Assembly: GCF_007988905.1 (NCBI RefSeq)
Contig: NZ_BJVA01000010.1
Coordinates: forward strand, 1 to 64,000
Length of the DNA stretch: 64,000 nt
Direction of reading: 5' to 3'
DNA from: Gluconobacter kanchanaburiensis NBRC 103587
GTDB taxonomy: Bacteria; Pseudomonadota; Alphaproteobacteria; Acetobacterales; Acetobacteraceae
Shown: positions 17,994-26,730 of the stretch, piece by piece
How the letters are laid out: every line of letters begins with the position of its first letter
How positions within the stretch are numbered: the first letter of the stretch is position 1
Notes under the pieces: generated by a model
The model's database searches: none
Seen by the model: only the letters and a program-made list of their open reading frames with translations
Told to the model about the DNA's origin: nothing
Translations under genes and position numbers: made by a program

Positions 17994-19135
17994 TGCTCTT
18001 TGGAACTGCACTAACCAGTCTGGGAGCCTGGATCTATCTGTCGCTGTTCCACGGGAAGTTCTGGCAGAGAGGGCCCATCCTTCCCCTCAGGGCCACACCT
18101 TCCTCGGCACCTGAGGTGGCCGTGGTTGTACCGGCACGCGATGAGGCTGAGTCGCTCAGGGACTGCCTGACATCTCTGCTGGAGCAGGATTACGATGGCA
18201 GCCTGTCCGTCATTCTGGTCGATGACGAAAGTACGGACGGGACGGGAGAGATCGCCCGGGCGCTCCCGGACCCTCACCAGAGGCTGACCGTTATTACAGG
18301 ACGCAAGCGCCCTCCCGGCTGGAGCGGGAAGCTCTGGGCGGTGCATCAGGGCGAGCAGGAAGCTCTCAAGCGTATCGGCCCATATGGCTATATCCTGCTG
18401 ACAGACGCGGATATCATGCATGCTCCGGGTCATGTGGCGTCGCTGGTCGCCAAAGCGCGCGAGGACGATTTGGATCTTGTCTCGGAGATGGTGGCGCTGA
18501 ACTGCGAAAGCGGTGCAGAGCGTTTTCTGGTGCCGGCTTTCGTTTATTTCTTTGCGATGCTGTATCCGTTTTCTAAAATTGCCAGCGAACATTCGCGTAT
18601 TGCCGGCGCGGCGGGAGGAACTATCCTCCTGCGACGCCGAGCGCTTGAGCGCATCGGGGGTATCAGTGCTCTGCGAGGTGCGTTGATTGACGACTGTACG
18701 CTGGCCGCCCATGTCAAACGTTCTGGAGGGCGCCTGTATCTTGGCCACAGTGCGCTTGCATGGTCCGTCAGACCTTATCGGGGAATGCGGGACGTGTGGC
18801 ACATGATTGCGCGGACCGCCTACGTACAGCTTCGATATTCGCCAATCCTTCTGGTTATGACGATCGTCGGACTCGCAATGATCTGGCTTCTGCCGGCATA
18901 TCTGACACTCTTCGGCAAGGGGCGTGAGCGACGCGTAGGGTTTCTTACCTATCTCGTCTCGTGCCTGACCTTCGTGCCGACGCTCCGGCGTTTCGGCTTG
19001 CCATTATGGCGTGCTATTCCTCTGCCGCTCGTTGCCGCATTCTATATGGCCGCAACCATCGGCTCTGCGATCGATCATCATCGTGGGGTAGGTGTGCGCT
19101 GGAAAAATCGTTCCTACACGGATGAAACATCGTGA
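17993..19135 (+). CDS. hpnB: Hopene-associated glycosyltransferase HpnB
   Basis: A 380-residue family 2 glycosyltransferase. It has an N-terminal membrane helix (residues 1-20), the nucleotide-sugar fold beginning VAVVVPARDEAESL, an ILVDDESTDGT motif, LTDADI as the metal-binding DxD, and two or three C-terminal helices around ILLVMTIVGLAMIWLLPAYL. It probably acts at the inner membrane on hopanoid or carrier lipids; the substrate is unknown. It overlaps hpnA by one base and hpnC by four. Confidence 0.92.
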   Translation: MLFGTALTSLGAWIYLSLFHGKFWQRGPILPLRATPSSAPEVAVVVPARDEAESLRDCLTSLLEQDYDGSLSVILVDDESTDGTGEIARALPDPHQRLTVITGRKRPPGWSGKLWAVHQGEQEALKRIGPYGYILLTDADIMHAPGHVASLVAKAREDDLDLVSEMVALNCESGAERFLVPAFVYFFAMLYPFSKIASEHSRIAGAAGGTILLRRRALERIGGISALRGALIDDCTLAAHVKRSGGRLYLGHSALAWSVRPYRGMRDVWHMIARTAYVQLRYSPILLVMTIVGLAMIWLLPAYLTLFGKGRERRVGFLTYLVSCLTFVPTLRRFGLPLWRAIPLPLVAAFYMAATIGSAIDHHRGVGVRWKNRSYTDETS

Positions 19136-19995
19136 CAGACACTCTCTGGGGGACGAAAGACGTCACCTCCGCCAAAGACAAGGCCGACGAGAATTTTCCT
19201 GTCGGTTCGTTTCTTATTGCCCCCCGGCTGCGGCCTTATGTTCACACATACTATAATTTCGCGCGCGTGGCGGATGACATGGTCGATACGACCGAACTGA
19301 CGCCGCCTGAAAAGATCGCGCGCCTCAAAGGTATGGCCGGGGTCATCCGGGGCGAGATCGAGGCTCCTCAACGCGCGGATGCGCAAACAGCGGTCAAACT
19401 GCGGGAGGTTCTGACCCGTACCGGCGTTCCACTCGAGACCGCAACCGATCTGCTGGATGCCTTCTGCATGGATGCGGAGAAAAGCCGGTATGAAAGCTGG
19501 GGCGAACTTCTGCATTACTGCTGCTATTCCGCTAACCCGGTCGGTCACTTCCTGTTGCTTCTTCACGGTGAAGCTGCAGAAACACTTGCGCCTTCCGATG
19601 CGCTATGCTCGGCCCTGCAAATCGTAAACCATCTCCAGGACGTAGCTTCTGACCTGAAGGTTCTGGACCGGTGCTACGTTCCCCGACTGTGGATGGAAGA
19701 AGAGGGCGTTAGTGTAGACGATCTTCGTCTCGTCCGCAGCAAGCCTGGGGTCCGGCGTGTTTTTAATCGGATGCTTGATGGCGTGGACGCTCTCAACAGG
19801 CAGGCACGGGTTCTGCCCTACCTGATTCAAGATCGCAGGATGCGGCTGGAAGCTGCCGTTATCGTCGAACTGTGCCACATCCTGACAGCGCGTCTGCGCC
19901 GTCAGGATCCTCTGCTTGAGCGGGTCTCATTGACGAAAATGGATGGTGCCAGAGCTCTGTTCCGGTCCATGCGTCATTTTCCGGCCATTGCTTAA
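19132..19995 (+). CDS. hpnC: Squalene-pathway synthase HpnC
   Basis: HpnC acts after HpnD in the three-enzyme bacterial route to squalene, turning presqualene diphosphate into hydroxysqualene. The 287-residue trans-prenyltransferase-fold protein has the first Asp motif around YYNFARVADDMVD and the second around NHLQDVASDLKVLDRCY. The GTG start at 19132 overlaps the hpnB stop (GTGA). Normally hpnD follows directly; here two minus-strand genes intervene. Confidence 0.93.
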   Translation: MTDTLWGTKDVTSAKDKADENFPVGSFLIAPRLRPYVHTYYNFARVADDMVDTTELTPPEKIARLKGMAGVIRGEIEAPQRADAQTAVKLREVLTRTGVPLETATDLLDAFCMDAEKSRYESWGELLHYCCYSANPVGHFLLLLHGEAAETLAPSDALCSALQIVNHLQDVASDLKVLDRCYVPRLWMEEEGVSVDDLRLVRSKPGVRRVFNRMLDGVDALNRQARVLPYLIQDRRMRLEAAVIVELCHILTARLRRQDPLLERVSLTKMDGARALFRSMRHFPAIA

Positions 19996-20007
19996 CCAGG
20001 GTAGAAA

Positions 20008-20040
20008 ACTGGACCGGATCAACCAGTGACCCGGTCCAGT
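20008..20040 (-). terminator. Terminator of the aminotransferase gene
   Basis: ACTGGACCGG (20008-20017) is a perfect complement of CCGGTCCAGT (20031-20040). Read on the minus strand, the hairpin is followed by TTTTCT. The stop codon of the aminotransferase lies in the loop region, so the last codons form one arm of the stem. Confidence 0.7.
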
Positions 20041-21188
20041 ACGGTGCAGAACGTCTTCATTTCATCCATGGAGCCCACGCTGATGCGTGAAGCGTTCGGC
20101 CAGATTGGCCAGGACCGTCCGATCACGATGTTCTGTTTCAGGAATGCGTCCTTGATCGGGGCCGCCGGTTTCTTCCAGTCGATAACGAACATGTTGGCAT
20201 CTGAAGGAATGAAGTGAATACCGCGCGCGCGCAGATGCCTGAACGTCATGGTTCGTGCTGCGATCATCTCTTCGCGTCGCGCATCGATGGCCGATTTCAT
20301 GGTCAGGCTCATTGTACCGCAGGCCATGGCCGGGACGGGTAACATCTGTGTTTCGTTCCTGCCGTCATAGCGCATCATGCGCTCATGAAGATCGGGTCTG
20401 GCGAAGGTCAGGCCAAGGCGCATACCTGCCATTGCAAACATCTTGGAGAATGTTCGCAATACGATGACGTCCTTGTTCTGGCGGACCAGTTCAACGGCGC
20501 TCGGCGCGTTTGAAAAATGAATATAGGCTTCATCTACCAGAACGACTGAACCCGCGGGCTTGTGCTCCACCAGCCATGCAATATCCCGCAGAGGTGTCAG
20601 AGTCCCTGTAGGGTTATTCGGTGAGCAGATGTAATATACCCCGGCATTAGGGTCGGCTGCCAGCATCGCACGGACGTCCGTACGATAATGGTTCTTTGCA
20701 GATAGAGGAACCTTCGCAAGAGGCAGCTTTAGCCATTCCGAGGCCACCCAGCCTGCTTCGTAGCTCGGATCGGCGGTAACGAGGCCACGCTCCGGAGAGC
20801 AGAACGTCACGATCGCCCGTGCCAGCGGGTCTGATGAGCCACACCATGGCATAATATGTGTCTGTGGAACCTGCTCAACGTCCGCAGCGGTCCGGACCAG
20901 GTCATCGCGCATGTGTCCGGTCGGATCATAACGGTTGCTCTCAAAGACCGCCGCTGCGCCAGCCCGGGCTGCCTCAGGAAAGGGACCAGTCCAGCATTCG
21001 TTGCTTCCAAGCCGCGTCATGCCAGCGAAATTGATTCCTGAGGGAAGGATCGCCGCTTTGGCACTTCGTGTCATGGCTTGGACTGTCGCTCCTGCAGCCA
21101 GAAGCGTTGCAATACGACCGAAGCTTCGACGCGAGTATCCACGGACAAGGAGATCACTGCGAGCGGCGGAGGAGAGGGACATGGTCAT
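20019..21188 (-). CDS. Tat-exported PLP-dependent aminotransferase (class I/II, HisC-like)
   Basis: A fold-type I aminotransferase of 389 residues with an N-terminal twin-arginine signal. SRRSFGR at about residues 19-25 is followed by a moderately hydrophobic stretch and an AKA-A cut site. The PLP-binding features are intact: SPNNPTGT, VDEAYIHF, and the Schiff-base Lys in TFSKMFAMAGMRLG. The class resembles histidinol-phosphate aminotransferases, but the export signal argues against a role in histidine synthesis. Tat would export the folded PLP-loaded enzyme. It lies inside the hopanoid cluster on the opposite strand, 81 bases after the cupin gene. Confidence 0.85.
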   Translation of the reverse strand: MTMSLSSAARSDLLVRGYSRRSFGRIATLLAAGATVQAMTRSAKAAILPSGINFAGMTRLGSNECWTGPFPEAARAGAAAVFESNRYDPTGHMRDDLVRTAADVEQVPQTHIMPWCGSSDPLARAIVTFCSPERGLVTADPSYEAGWVASEWLKLPLAKVPLSAKNHYRTDVRAMLAADPNAGVYYICSPNNPTGTLTPLRDIAWLVEHKPAGSVVLVDEAYIHFSNAPSAVELVRQNKDVIVLRTFSKMFAMAGMRLGLTFARPDLHERMMRYDGRNETQMLPVPAMACGTMSLTMKSAIDARREEMIAARTMTFRHLRARGIHFIPSDANMFVIDWKKPAAPIKDAFLKQNIVIGRSWPIWPNASRISVGSMDEMKTFCTVLDRVTG

Positions 21189-21269
21189 TGAGGGTCTTAA
21201 ACTCCGGACAGGAACGGAACATGCTAATTCCGAAACGTTTTTCCTGTCAAAGCAGACCCCATCGAACCT

Positions 21270-21719
21270 TCAGTATTCCTTTTTTTGGCCGGGTAGCGGA
21301 ATAGATGTCGGTTTTCCCGGAGAGCCAGCATATGTGAGCAGAAGAACGGTAGGACCATCCCCGCTTACACCACGATGAACATCATTGACGGATTCCGCGA
21401 AGGCCTGCCCCTGATGAAAGGTCTGTTTTTTTCCGCTCTGCCGGTCTTCGATGGTGAGTGTACCCTGCAGCACGTACCCGGCGTTGGGGTAGGGATGAAC
21501 ATGCCAAGGGAGCGCGGAATGGGCCGGGATCGTCAGTTTGATCATGCTGAGCATCGGCCGCGTTGTCGGATAGTGATCGTACGGGGTGCCATTCCAGGAG
21601 TGATCATCCGCCAGAAGATGTTCGGCATGACCGCTCGCGGTGACCTGCGCCGAAGCTGGTGAAAGAGAGAGAAATGCACCCACCAGAAGGGCAGGGGCAG
21701 TGAAAGCGGGAAACCGCAT
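21270..21719 (-). CDS. Secreted single-domain cupin protein
   Basis: A 149-residue protein with a Sec signal peptide (hydrophobic PALLVGAFLSL, likely cut at ASA-Q) and one cupin barrel. Metal ligands are visible in the PWHVHPYPNAGYVLQGTLTI motif (two His and a later Glu) and the second motif around HRGVSGDGP. Periplasmic cupins of this kind bind metals or small ligands; the substrate is unknown. ATG 21719 has GGAG about 9 bases upstream. It precedes the aminotransferase on the same strand. Confidence 0.8.
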   Translation of the reverse strand: MRFPAFTAPALLVGAFLSLSPASAQVTASGHAEHLLADDHSWNGTPYDHYPTTRPMLSMIKLTIPAHSALPWHVHPYPNAGYVLQGTLTIEDRQSGKKQTFHQGQAFAESVNDVHRGVSGDGPTVLLLTYAGSPGKPTSIPLPGQKKEY

Positions 21720-21853
21720 GGCTGAGACTCCGTATAGGTGTGGCCTTTTGGCATCACCATAACGCACGGCCTTCCTTTCCGTTCAGCCCAGCTTTGTCTT
21801 GAAGAAGTTTGGGGCTAGAACGCTGATCTACTGAAACAAGGCAGAGGTCAGAC

Positions 21854-22729
21854 ATGGTTTTCAGCAGGATGCGCGCTTCTTCCGGTCTTCCCTGCGCGCA
21901 GGCCGATCTGGATCATGTCGAGAAGATCGTGACTGCCTCCGGGACCTCCTTTGCCCGTGGCATGCGCATTCTTCCCTCAGACCGGCGGGATGCGATGTTC
22001 GCCGTCTACGCTTTTTGCCGGCAGGTCGACGATATCGCGGATGGCGATGCGGGGGTTGCCGATCCGATGGCTGCCCTGCAGGACTGGCACCGTCGGATCG
22101 ACAGACTGTACGAAGGTGAAGCGTCTGACGCGCTTGATCGCGTTCTGATCGTCGCGATTCATCGCTATCAGCTTCAGGCTAGTGATTTTCATGACGTTAT
22201 CGACGGGATGGCCATGGATTGTGGCGCTCCGGTCGTGGCTCCTGACGAGGCAACGCTTGACCTTTATTGCGACCGCGTCGCCTCCGCCGTTGGCCGGCTT
22301 TCGGTCTGTGTTTTCGGAGATTCTTCGGAGAACGCCCGGCGTGTGGCCTATCATCTTGGTCGTGCGCTTCAGTTGACCAATATCCTTCGGGACATCTCGG
22401 AGGACGCCAATCGCGGCAGGCTCTATCTGCCCACCGAACTCCTCACGCGCTTCGATGTGCCCAAAACCCCGCAGGATGCGTTGTACGCCCATGGTCTGGA
22501 CCGTGTAGCCCGTATTCTTGCGCGACGGGCGAGGGACCATTTCCGCGAGGCAGCAAGCGCCATGCGATCATGTGACCGAACAGCCATGCGTCCTGCGCGC
22601 ATGATGGCCGCATCATACGCACCGATTCTTGCAGCGCTTGAAAAACGCGGCTGGAAAACGCCCGAGATCGCCCCGAAGGTTTTCAAACCGTGGAGACAGC
22701 TGCGAACTCTCGCGGCTTATGTGAAGTAA
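21854..22729 (+). CDS. hpnD: Presqualene diphosphate synthase HpnD
   Basis: HpnD condenses two farnesyl diphosphates into presqualene diphosphate. The 291-residue all-helical protein has the first Asp motif in FAVYAFCRQVDDIAD and the second in QLTNILRDISEDANRGRLYLP, both spaced as in squalene/phytoene synthases. The short sequence upstream is shared with the divergent cupin gene and should hold its promoter. hpnE begins 5 bases after the stop. Confidence 0.95.
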   Translation: MVFSRMRASSGLPCAQADLDHVEKIVTASGTSFARGMRILPSDRRDAMFAVYAFCRQVDDIADGDAGVADPMAALQDWHRRIDRLYEGEASDALDRVLIVAIHRYQLQASDFHDVIDGMAMDCGAPVVAPDEATLDLYCDRVASAVGRLSVCVFGDSSENARRVAYHLGRALQLTNILRDISEDANRGRLYLPTELLTRFDVPKTPQDALYAHGLDRVARILARRARDHFREAASAMRSCDRTAMRPARMMAASYAPILAALEKRGWKTPEIAPKVFKPWRQLRTLAAYVK

Positions 22730-22734
22730 GACCC

Positions 22735-24030
22735 ATGAGCCATGTCCACATCATCGGCGGTGGTCTGGCAGGCCTGTCCGCCGCAATCGAACTGGCGGCA
22801 CAGGCCCGGGTCACGGTTTATGAAGCCGGCCCGGCCTGTGGAGGACGGGCGCGCTCTTTTCACGACCGTTCGCTAGAGACCCGGATTGATAACGGTAATC
22901 ACCTAATTCTGTCGTCAAACGAACTGACGTTCCGGTATCTCGATCTTATCGGTGCCCGTCATACCCTGACAGGGCCCGGCCTGCCGATTTTTCCGTACTA
23001 CGATCTTGAGGACAGTCTCGCCTGGACGCTCCGTCTGTCAAAGGGCAAGATTCCCTTCTGGGCATTTCCCGGCGGTCGTCGCGTTCCGGGAATGAAGGTG
23101 GCTGAGCTCGGCGCACTGTTGCGATTCCTCCGTGCGGGTGAAGACACAACCGTGGAAAGCTGCCTGAGTTCCGGCGAACTAAGCCGTCGGCTGCTTGTGC
23201 CATTTGCGATATCCGTTCTCAATACGGACATTCACACGGGTAGCGCCAAACTGCTTGGAAACGTGATCCGCAAATCGCTCGCCAAAGGCGGTATGGCCTG
23301 CTGTCCATGGTTTCCGGCTGTCGGACTGTCGGAAACTCTGATCGATCCGGCAGTGGCGTATCTGAGCCGTTTCCATGCCGAGGTGCGCACAGGCATACGC
23401 GTCAGTGCCGTTGAGCAGAAGAATGGCCGTGCCGTTGCTCTAGAGACCTCTGAAGGTCGCATTGAACTCGGGCCGGAAGATCAGGTGATCATGGCAGTGC
23501 CTGGTCCGGTGGCCCAGTCCCTGCTTCCCGGACTGACGGCGCCCAATGCATTCGAAAGCATTGCGAACGCTCATTTCCGGCTCCCGTCTCCAGTCCGGGC
23601 ACGTGGCGTCGTGGCACAGGCCGGGTTTGTAGGCCTCGTCGGTGGCATTTCGGAATGGATCTTCCTTAAAGGGGATGTCCTGTCCGTCACGGTGAGCGCC
23701 GCCAATCGCTATGCCGATCGCAAAAGCAGCGAGCTTCTGGCGACCATTTGGTCTGAAATCAGACGGGCGCTGGATCCGGTACTTTCCCAGCCTCTGCCCG
23801 TAGCAATGCCTCCCTCTCGACTGATTTGGGAAAAACGCGCGACATTTGCTGCCACCCCCACGCAGGACCAACTCCGTCCTGGCCCCCGGACGGATCTCGT
23901 CAATCTGGCACTCGCAGGGGACTGGACGGCAACCGGTCTGCCTTCGACCATCGAAGGATCCATCCAGTCCGGGCTGCAGGCTGTCTCTGCGCTCGGGTAC
24001 AGGTCTGCCGTGGTGTACACGGGATCGTGA
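22735..24030 (+). CDS. hpnE: Hydroxysqualene dehydroxylase HpnE
   Basis: HpnE is the FAD-dependent oxidoreductase that reduces hydroxysqualene to squalene. The 431-residue protein begins HVHIIGGGLAGLSAAIEL (FAD-binding GxGxxG), continues with YEAGPACGGRARSF, and ends with the flavin-contact ALAGDWTATGLPSTIEGSIQSG region (split motif). It is related to phytoene desaturases. ATG 22735 is used, with the hpnD stop 5 bases upstream. Confidence 0.94.
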   Translation: MSHVHIIGGGLAGLSAAIELAAQARVTVYEAGPACGGRARSFHDRSLETRIDNGNHLILSSNELTFRYLDLIGARHTLTGPGLPIFPYYDLEDSLAWTLRLSKGKIPFWAFPGGRRVPGMKVAELGALLRFLRAGEDTTVESCLSSGELSRRLLVPFAISVLNTDIHTGSAKLLGNVIRKSLAKGGMACCPWFPAVGLSETLIDPAVAYLSRFHAEVRTGIRVSAVEQKNGRAVALETSEGRIELGPEDQVIMAVPGPVAQSLLPGLTAPNAFESIANAHFRLPSPVRARGVVAQAGFVGLVGGISEWIFLKGDVLSVTVSAANRYADRKSSELLATIWSEIRRALDPVLSQPLPVAMPPSRLIWEKRATFAATPTQDQLRPGPRTDLVNLALAGDWTATGLPSTIEGSIQSGLQAVSALGYRSAVVYTGS

Positions 24031-24142
24031 TGAGCATGGATCCGGCCATGACGGTAACAGAAACCCCGTTTTTCAGGACTGCCTGTCTCGGGAGAACCGA
24101 ACAATGCTGATCTACTCTGATATTCTGGAAAAGGAGGACCGC

Positions 24143-26098
24143 GTGAGCGAGACCTTGTCCCGCCAATCCGTCGAACCCGATGAGATCAATCAAGCCGTCG
24201 AGGGGGCTCAGGCCGCGCTTGGCGGAAAGCAGAAATCGGACGGACACTGGGTCTACGAACTCGAAGCGGACGCTACCATCCCGGCAGAGTACGTTTTGCT
24301 TGAACATTATCTTGATCGGATCGATCCGGAAAAGCAGGCCAAGATCGGCGTGTATCTGCGCCGGATTCAGGGCGATCATGGCGGCTGGCCGCTTTACTAT
24401 GATGGCGGTTTCGATCTGTCCGCCAGTGTGAAAGCCTATTTCGCACTCAAAGCAATCGGGGACGACATCAACGCACCCCACATGCGCATTGCGCGTGAGG
24501 CCATTCTCGATCACGGCGGTGCCGCGCGCTCGAATGTGTTCACCCGGATCCAGCTTGCGCTCTTCGGAGAAGTCCCGTGGGACGCAACACCAGTCATGCC
24601 GATCGAACTCATGCTTCTGCCCAGGAAAGCGTTTTTCTCGGTCTGGAACATGTCCTACTGGTCGCGTGCGGTGATTGCGCCCTTACTGGTGCTTAACGCC
24701 CTGCGCCCCAGAGCGATCAATCCCCACGGCATTCACGTACAAGAACTTTTCGTCAAACCACCCGAAGAAGTGACGGACTGGATCCGTGGCCCTTACCGGT
24801 CCATCTGGGGCCGTTTCTTCAAACATCTTGATTCCGCCTTGCGCCCGGTACTGCCGCTGATTCCCCGCAGCCTGCACAGTAAGGCGCTGAAAGCTGCCAG
24901 CGACTTTATCGAGCCACGCCTTAGCCGGGGAGGGCTTGGCGCCATTTATCCCGCGATGGCGAATGTGGTGATGATGTATCGGGCTCAGGGCGTTCCGGAC
25001 ACTGATCCGCGTGCTCGGACAGCCTGGGATGCCATTCAGGATCTTCTGGTCGACCATGGCGACGAAATCTATTGCCAGCCCTGTGTTTCGCCTGTTTGGG
25101 ATACCGGACTATCCGGTCTGGCCATGATGGAGGCCGCGTCGGGACCAGCCGCCACCAGACGCGAGGAAACCATCGCGGCTCTGAAAAAGAGTGCTGAGTG
25201 GCTCAGGGATCATCAGATCCTTGATGTCAAGGGAGATTGGGCGGTCAACGCCCCTGATCTTCGACCGGGTGGCTGGGCGTTCCAGTATGAGAACGACTAT
25301 TATCCTGACGTGGACGACACGGCTGTCGTCGCCATGCTGCTGCACCGCATCGATCCTGAGGTGAACCGCGAGGCGATTGCACGGGCGCGGGAATGGATCA
25401 TCGGAATGCAAAGCACGAACGGGGGCTGGGGCGCATTCGATATCGATAATGATCACGAACTACTGAACCATATTCCGTTTTCCGATCACGGTGCACTTCT
25501 TGATCCGCCCACAGCCGATGTTTCGGCACGCTGCATTTCCTTTCTGGCGCAGCTTGGAGATCCGGATGACAGGCCAATCATCCTGCGGGCGCTTGAATAT
25601 CTGCGCTCCGAGCAGGAGCCGGAAGGATGCTGGTTCGGCCGCTGGGGTACGAATTATATCTACGGAACATGGTCAGTTCTGTGCGCCCTGAACATTGCCG
25701 GCGTGCCGCATGATGACCCCATGGTCATGCGGGCGGTGAACTGGCTGGAGAGCGTCCAGCGCCCCGATGGCGGCTGGGGCGAGGATTGCGCAACCTATGA
25801 AGGCGGCACAGCGGGTATCTACAAGAAGAGCCTGCCGTCCCAGACCGCCTGGGCAACTCTTGCCCTCATGGCAGTCGGACGCCGCGATAGTGATGCTGTG
25901 CGTCGTGGCATGGCCTATCTCGTTTCGCAGCAGAATGAGAAGGGAGAATGGGAAGAAGAGGCATACAACGCCGTTGGTTTCCCGAAAGTCTTTTACCTTC
26001 GCTACCATGGTTATAAGCAGTTCTTCCCGCTCACCGCTCTGGCCCGCTACCGCAATCTTGGCGCCAGCAACAGCGGCAGGGTGGAGTACGGTTTCTGA
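24143..26098 (+). CDS. shc: Squalene-hopene cyclase
   Basis: Shc (HpnF) cyclises squalene to hopene and hopanol at the inner membrane. The product of about 651 residues carries the catalytic DVDDTAV motif near residue 389, and several QW repeats such as GGWGAFD, GCWFGRWG and DGGWGEDC. A GTG at 24143 has AAGGAGG 5 bases upstream and is preferred; ATG 24104 with a weaker GGAG would add 13 residues. The frame is open to 23846, but that part lies in hpnE. The stop overlaps hpnG (TGATG). Confidence 0.95.
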   Translation: MSETLSRQSVEPDEINQAVEGAQAALGGKQKSDGHWVYELEADATIPAEYVLLEHYLDRIDPEKQAKIGVYLRRIQGDHGGWPLYYDGGFDLSASVKAYFALKAIGDDINAPHMRIAREAILDHGGAARSNVFTRIQLALFGEVPWDATPVMPIELMLLPRKAFFSVWNMSYWSRAVIAPLLVLNALRPRAINPHGIHVQELFVKPPEEVTDWIRGPYRSIWGRFFKHLDSALRPVLPLIPRSLHSKALKAASDFIEPRLSRGGLGAIYPAMANVVMMYRAQGVPDTDPRARTAWDAIQDLLVDHGDEIYCQPCVSPVWDTGLSGLAMMEAASGPAATRREETIAALKKSAEWLRDHQILDVKGDWAVNAPDLRPGGWAFQYENDYYPDVDDTAVVAMLLHRIDPEVNREAIARAREWIIGMQSTNGGWGAFDIDNDHELLNHIPFSDHGALLDPPTADVSARCISFLAQLGDPDDRPIILRALEYLRSEQEPEGCWFGRWGTNYIYGTWSVLCALNIAGVPHDDPMVMRAVNWLESVQRPDGGWGEDCATYEGGTAGIYKKSLPSQTAWATLALMAVGRRDSDAVRRGMAYLVSQQNEKGEWEEEAYNAVGFPKVFYLRYHGYKQFFPLTALARYRNLGASNSGRVEYGF

Positions 26099-26730
26099 TG
26101 CTTGGCGTTCTTGCGGGCTTGAAACAGGAAGCGACGGTAATCCGCCGTTATCTGCCGGATGCCCCCGTGGCGCTCAGCAATGCAAATCCGGAAGGAGCAC
26201 GTCGCGGAGTAGAGCGCCTGCTCGCTGCCGGCGCGACCAGACTGCTGTCTTTCGGATGTGCGGGAAGTCTTTCGCCTGATGCGCCTCCAGGGACGGTCAT
26301 CGTGGCGGATCACGTTCGTTTCGAAGGCCGGGACATTGTCTGCGATCCGAAGTTGAGCTGTGCCTTTGGGTCCACATATGCTCGTCGCGGCGGGATCCTT
26401 CACAGCGATACCCTCGTCGAACTCGGGCTGGAAAAGGCCTTGTATTTTTCGGAAACCGGATGTCTGGCCGTCGATATGGAAAGCGGCGTTGTAGCCGATG
26501 CGGGCGTTCCTTTTGTTGTTCTCAGGGTCGTTTGTGACGATGCGACACGGGACCTACCGCCCGCGGTCAAGACCAGTGTCAAAAACGGCGCTATTCACAT
26601 TCCCGGACTTCTTGGGTCACTGATGCGACACCCGCTTCAGATTGGCGGACTGATCCGTCTCGGCAGGGAAGCCGCTATCGCGCAGAAAGCAATGGCCTCA
26701 TTTCTGAAGGCCAATCCGCCTCAGACCTGA
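26098..26730 (+). CDS. hpnG: Hopanoid-associated phosphorylase/nucleosidase HpnG
   Basis: A 210-residue member of the purine nucleoside phosphorylase superfamily. HpnG is known to remove adenine from adenosylhopane to give ribosylhopane on the way to bacteriohopanetetrol. Visible features are the LLSFGCAGSLSPD loop and the DMESGVVADAG segment, which carries the conserved Met-Glu of the base/ribose pocket. hpnH, which makes its substrate, is not in the window. The 3' end overlaps the convergent symporter gene by 33 bases. Confidence 0.9.
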   Translation: MLGVLAGLKQEATVIRRYLPDAPVALSNANPEGARRGVERLLAAGATRLLSFGCAGSLSPDAPPGTVIVADHVRFEGRDIVCDPKLSCAFGSTYARRGGILHSDTLVELGLEKALYFSETGCLAVDMESGVVADAGVPFVVLRVVCDDATRDLPPAVKTSVKNGAIHIPGLLGSLMRHPLQIGGLIRLGREAAIAQKAMASFLKANPPQT

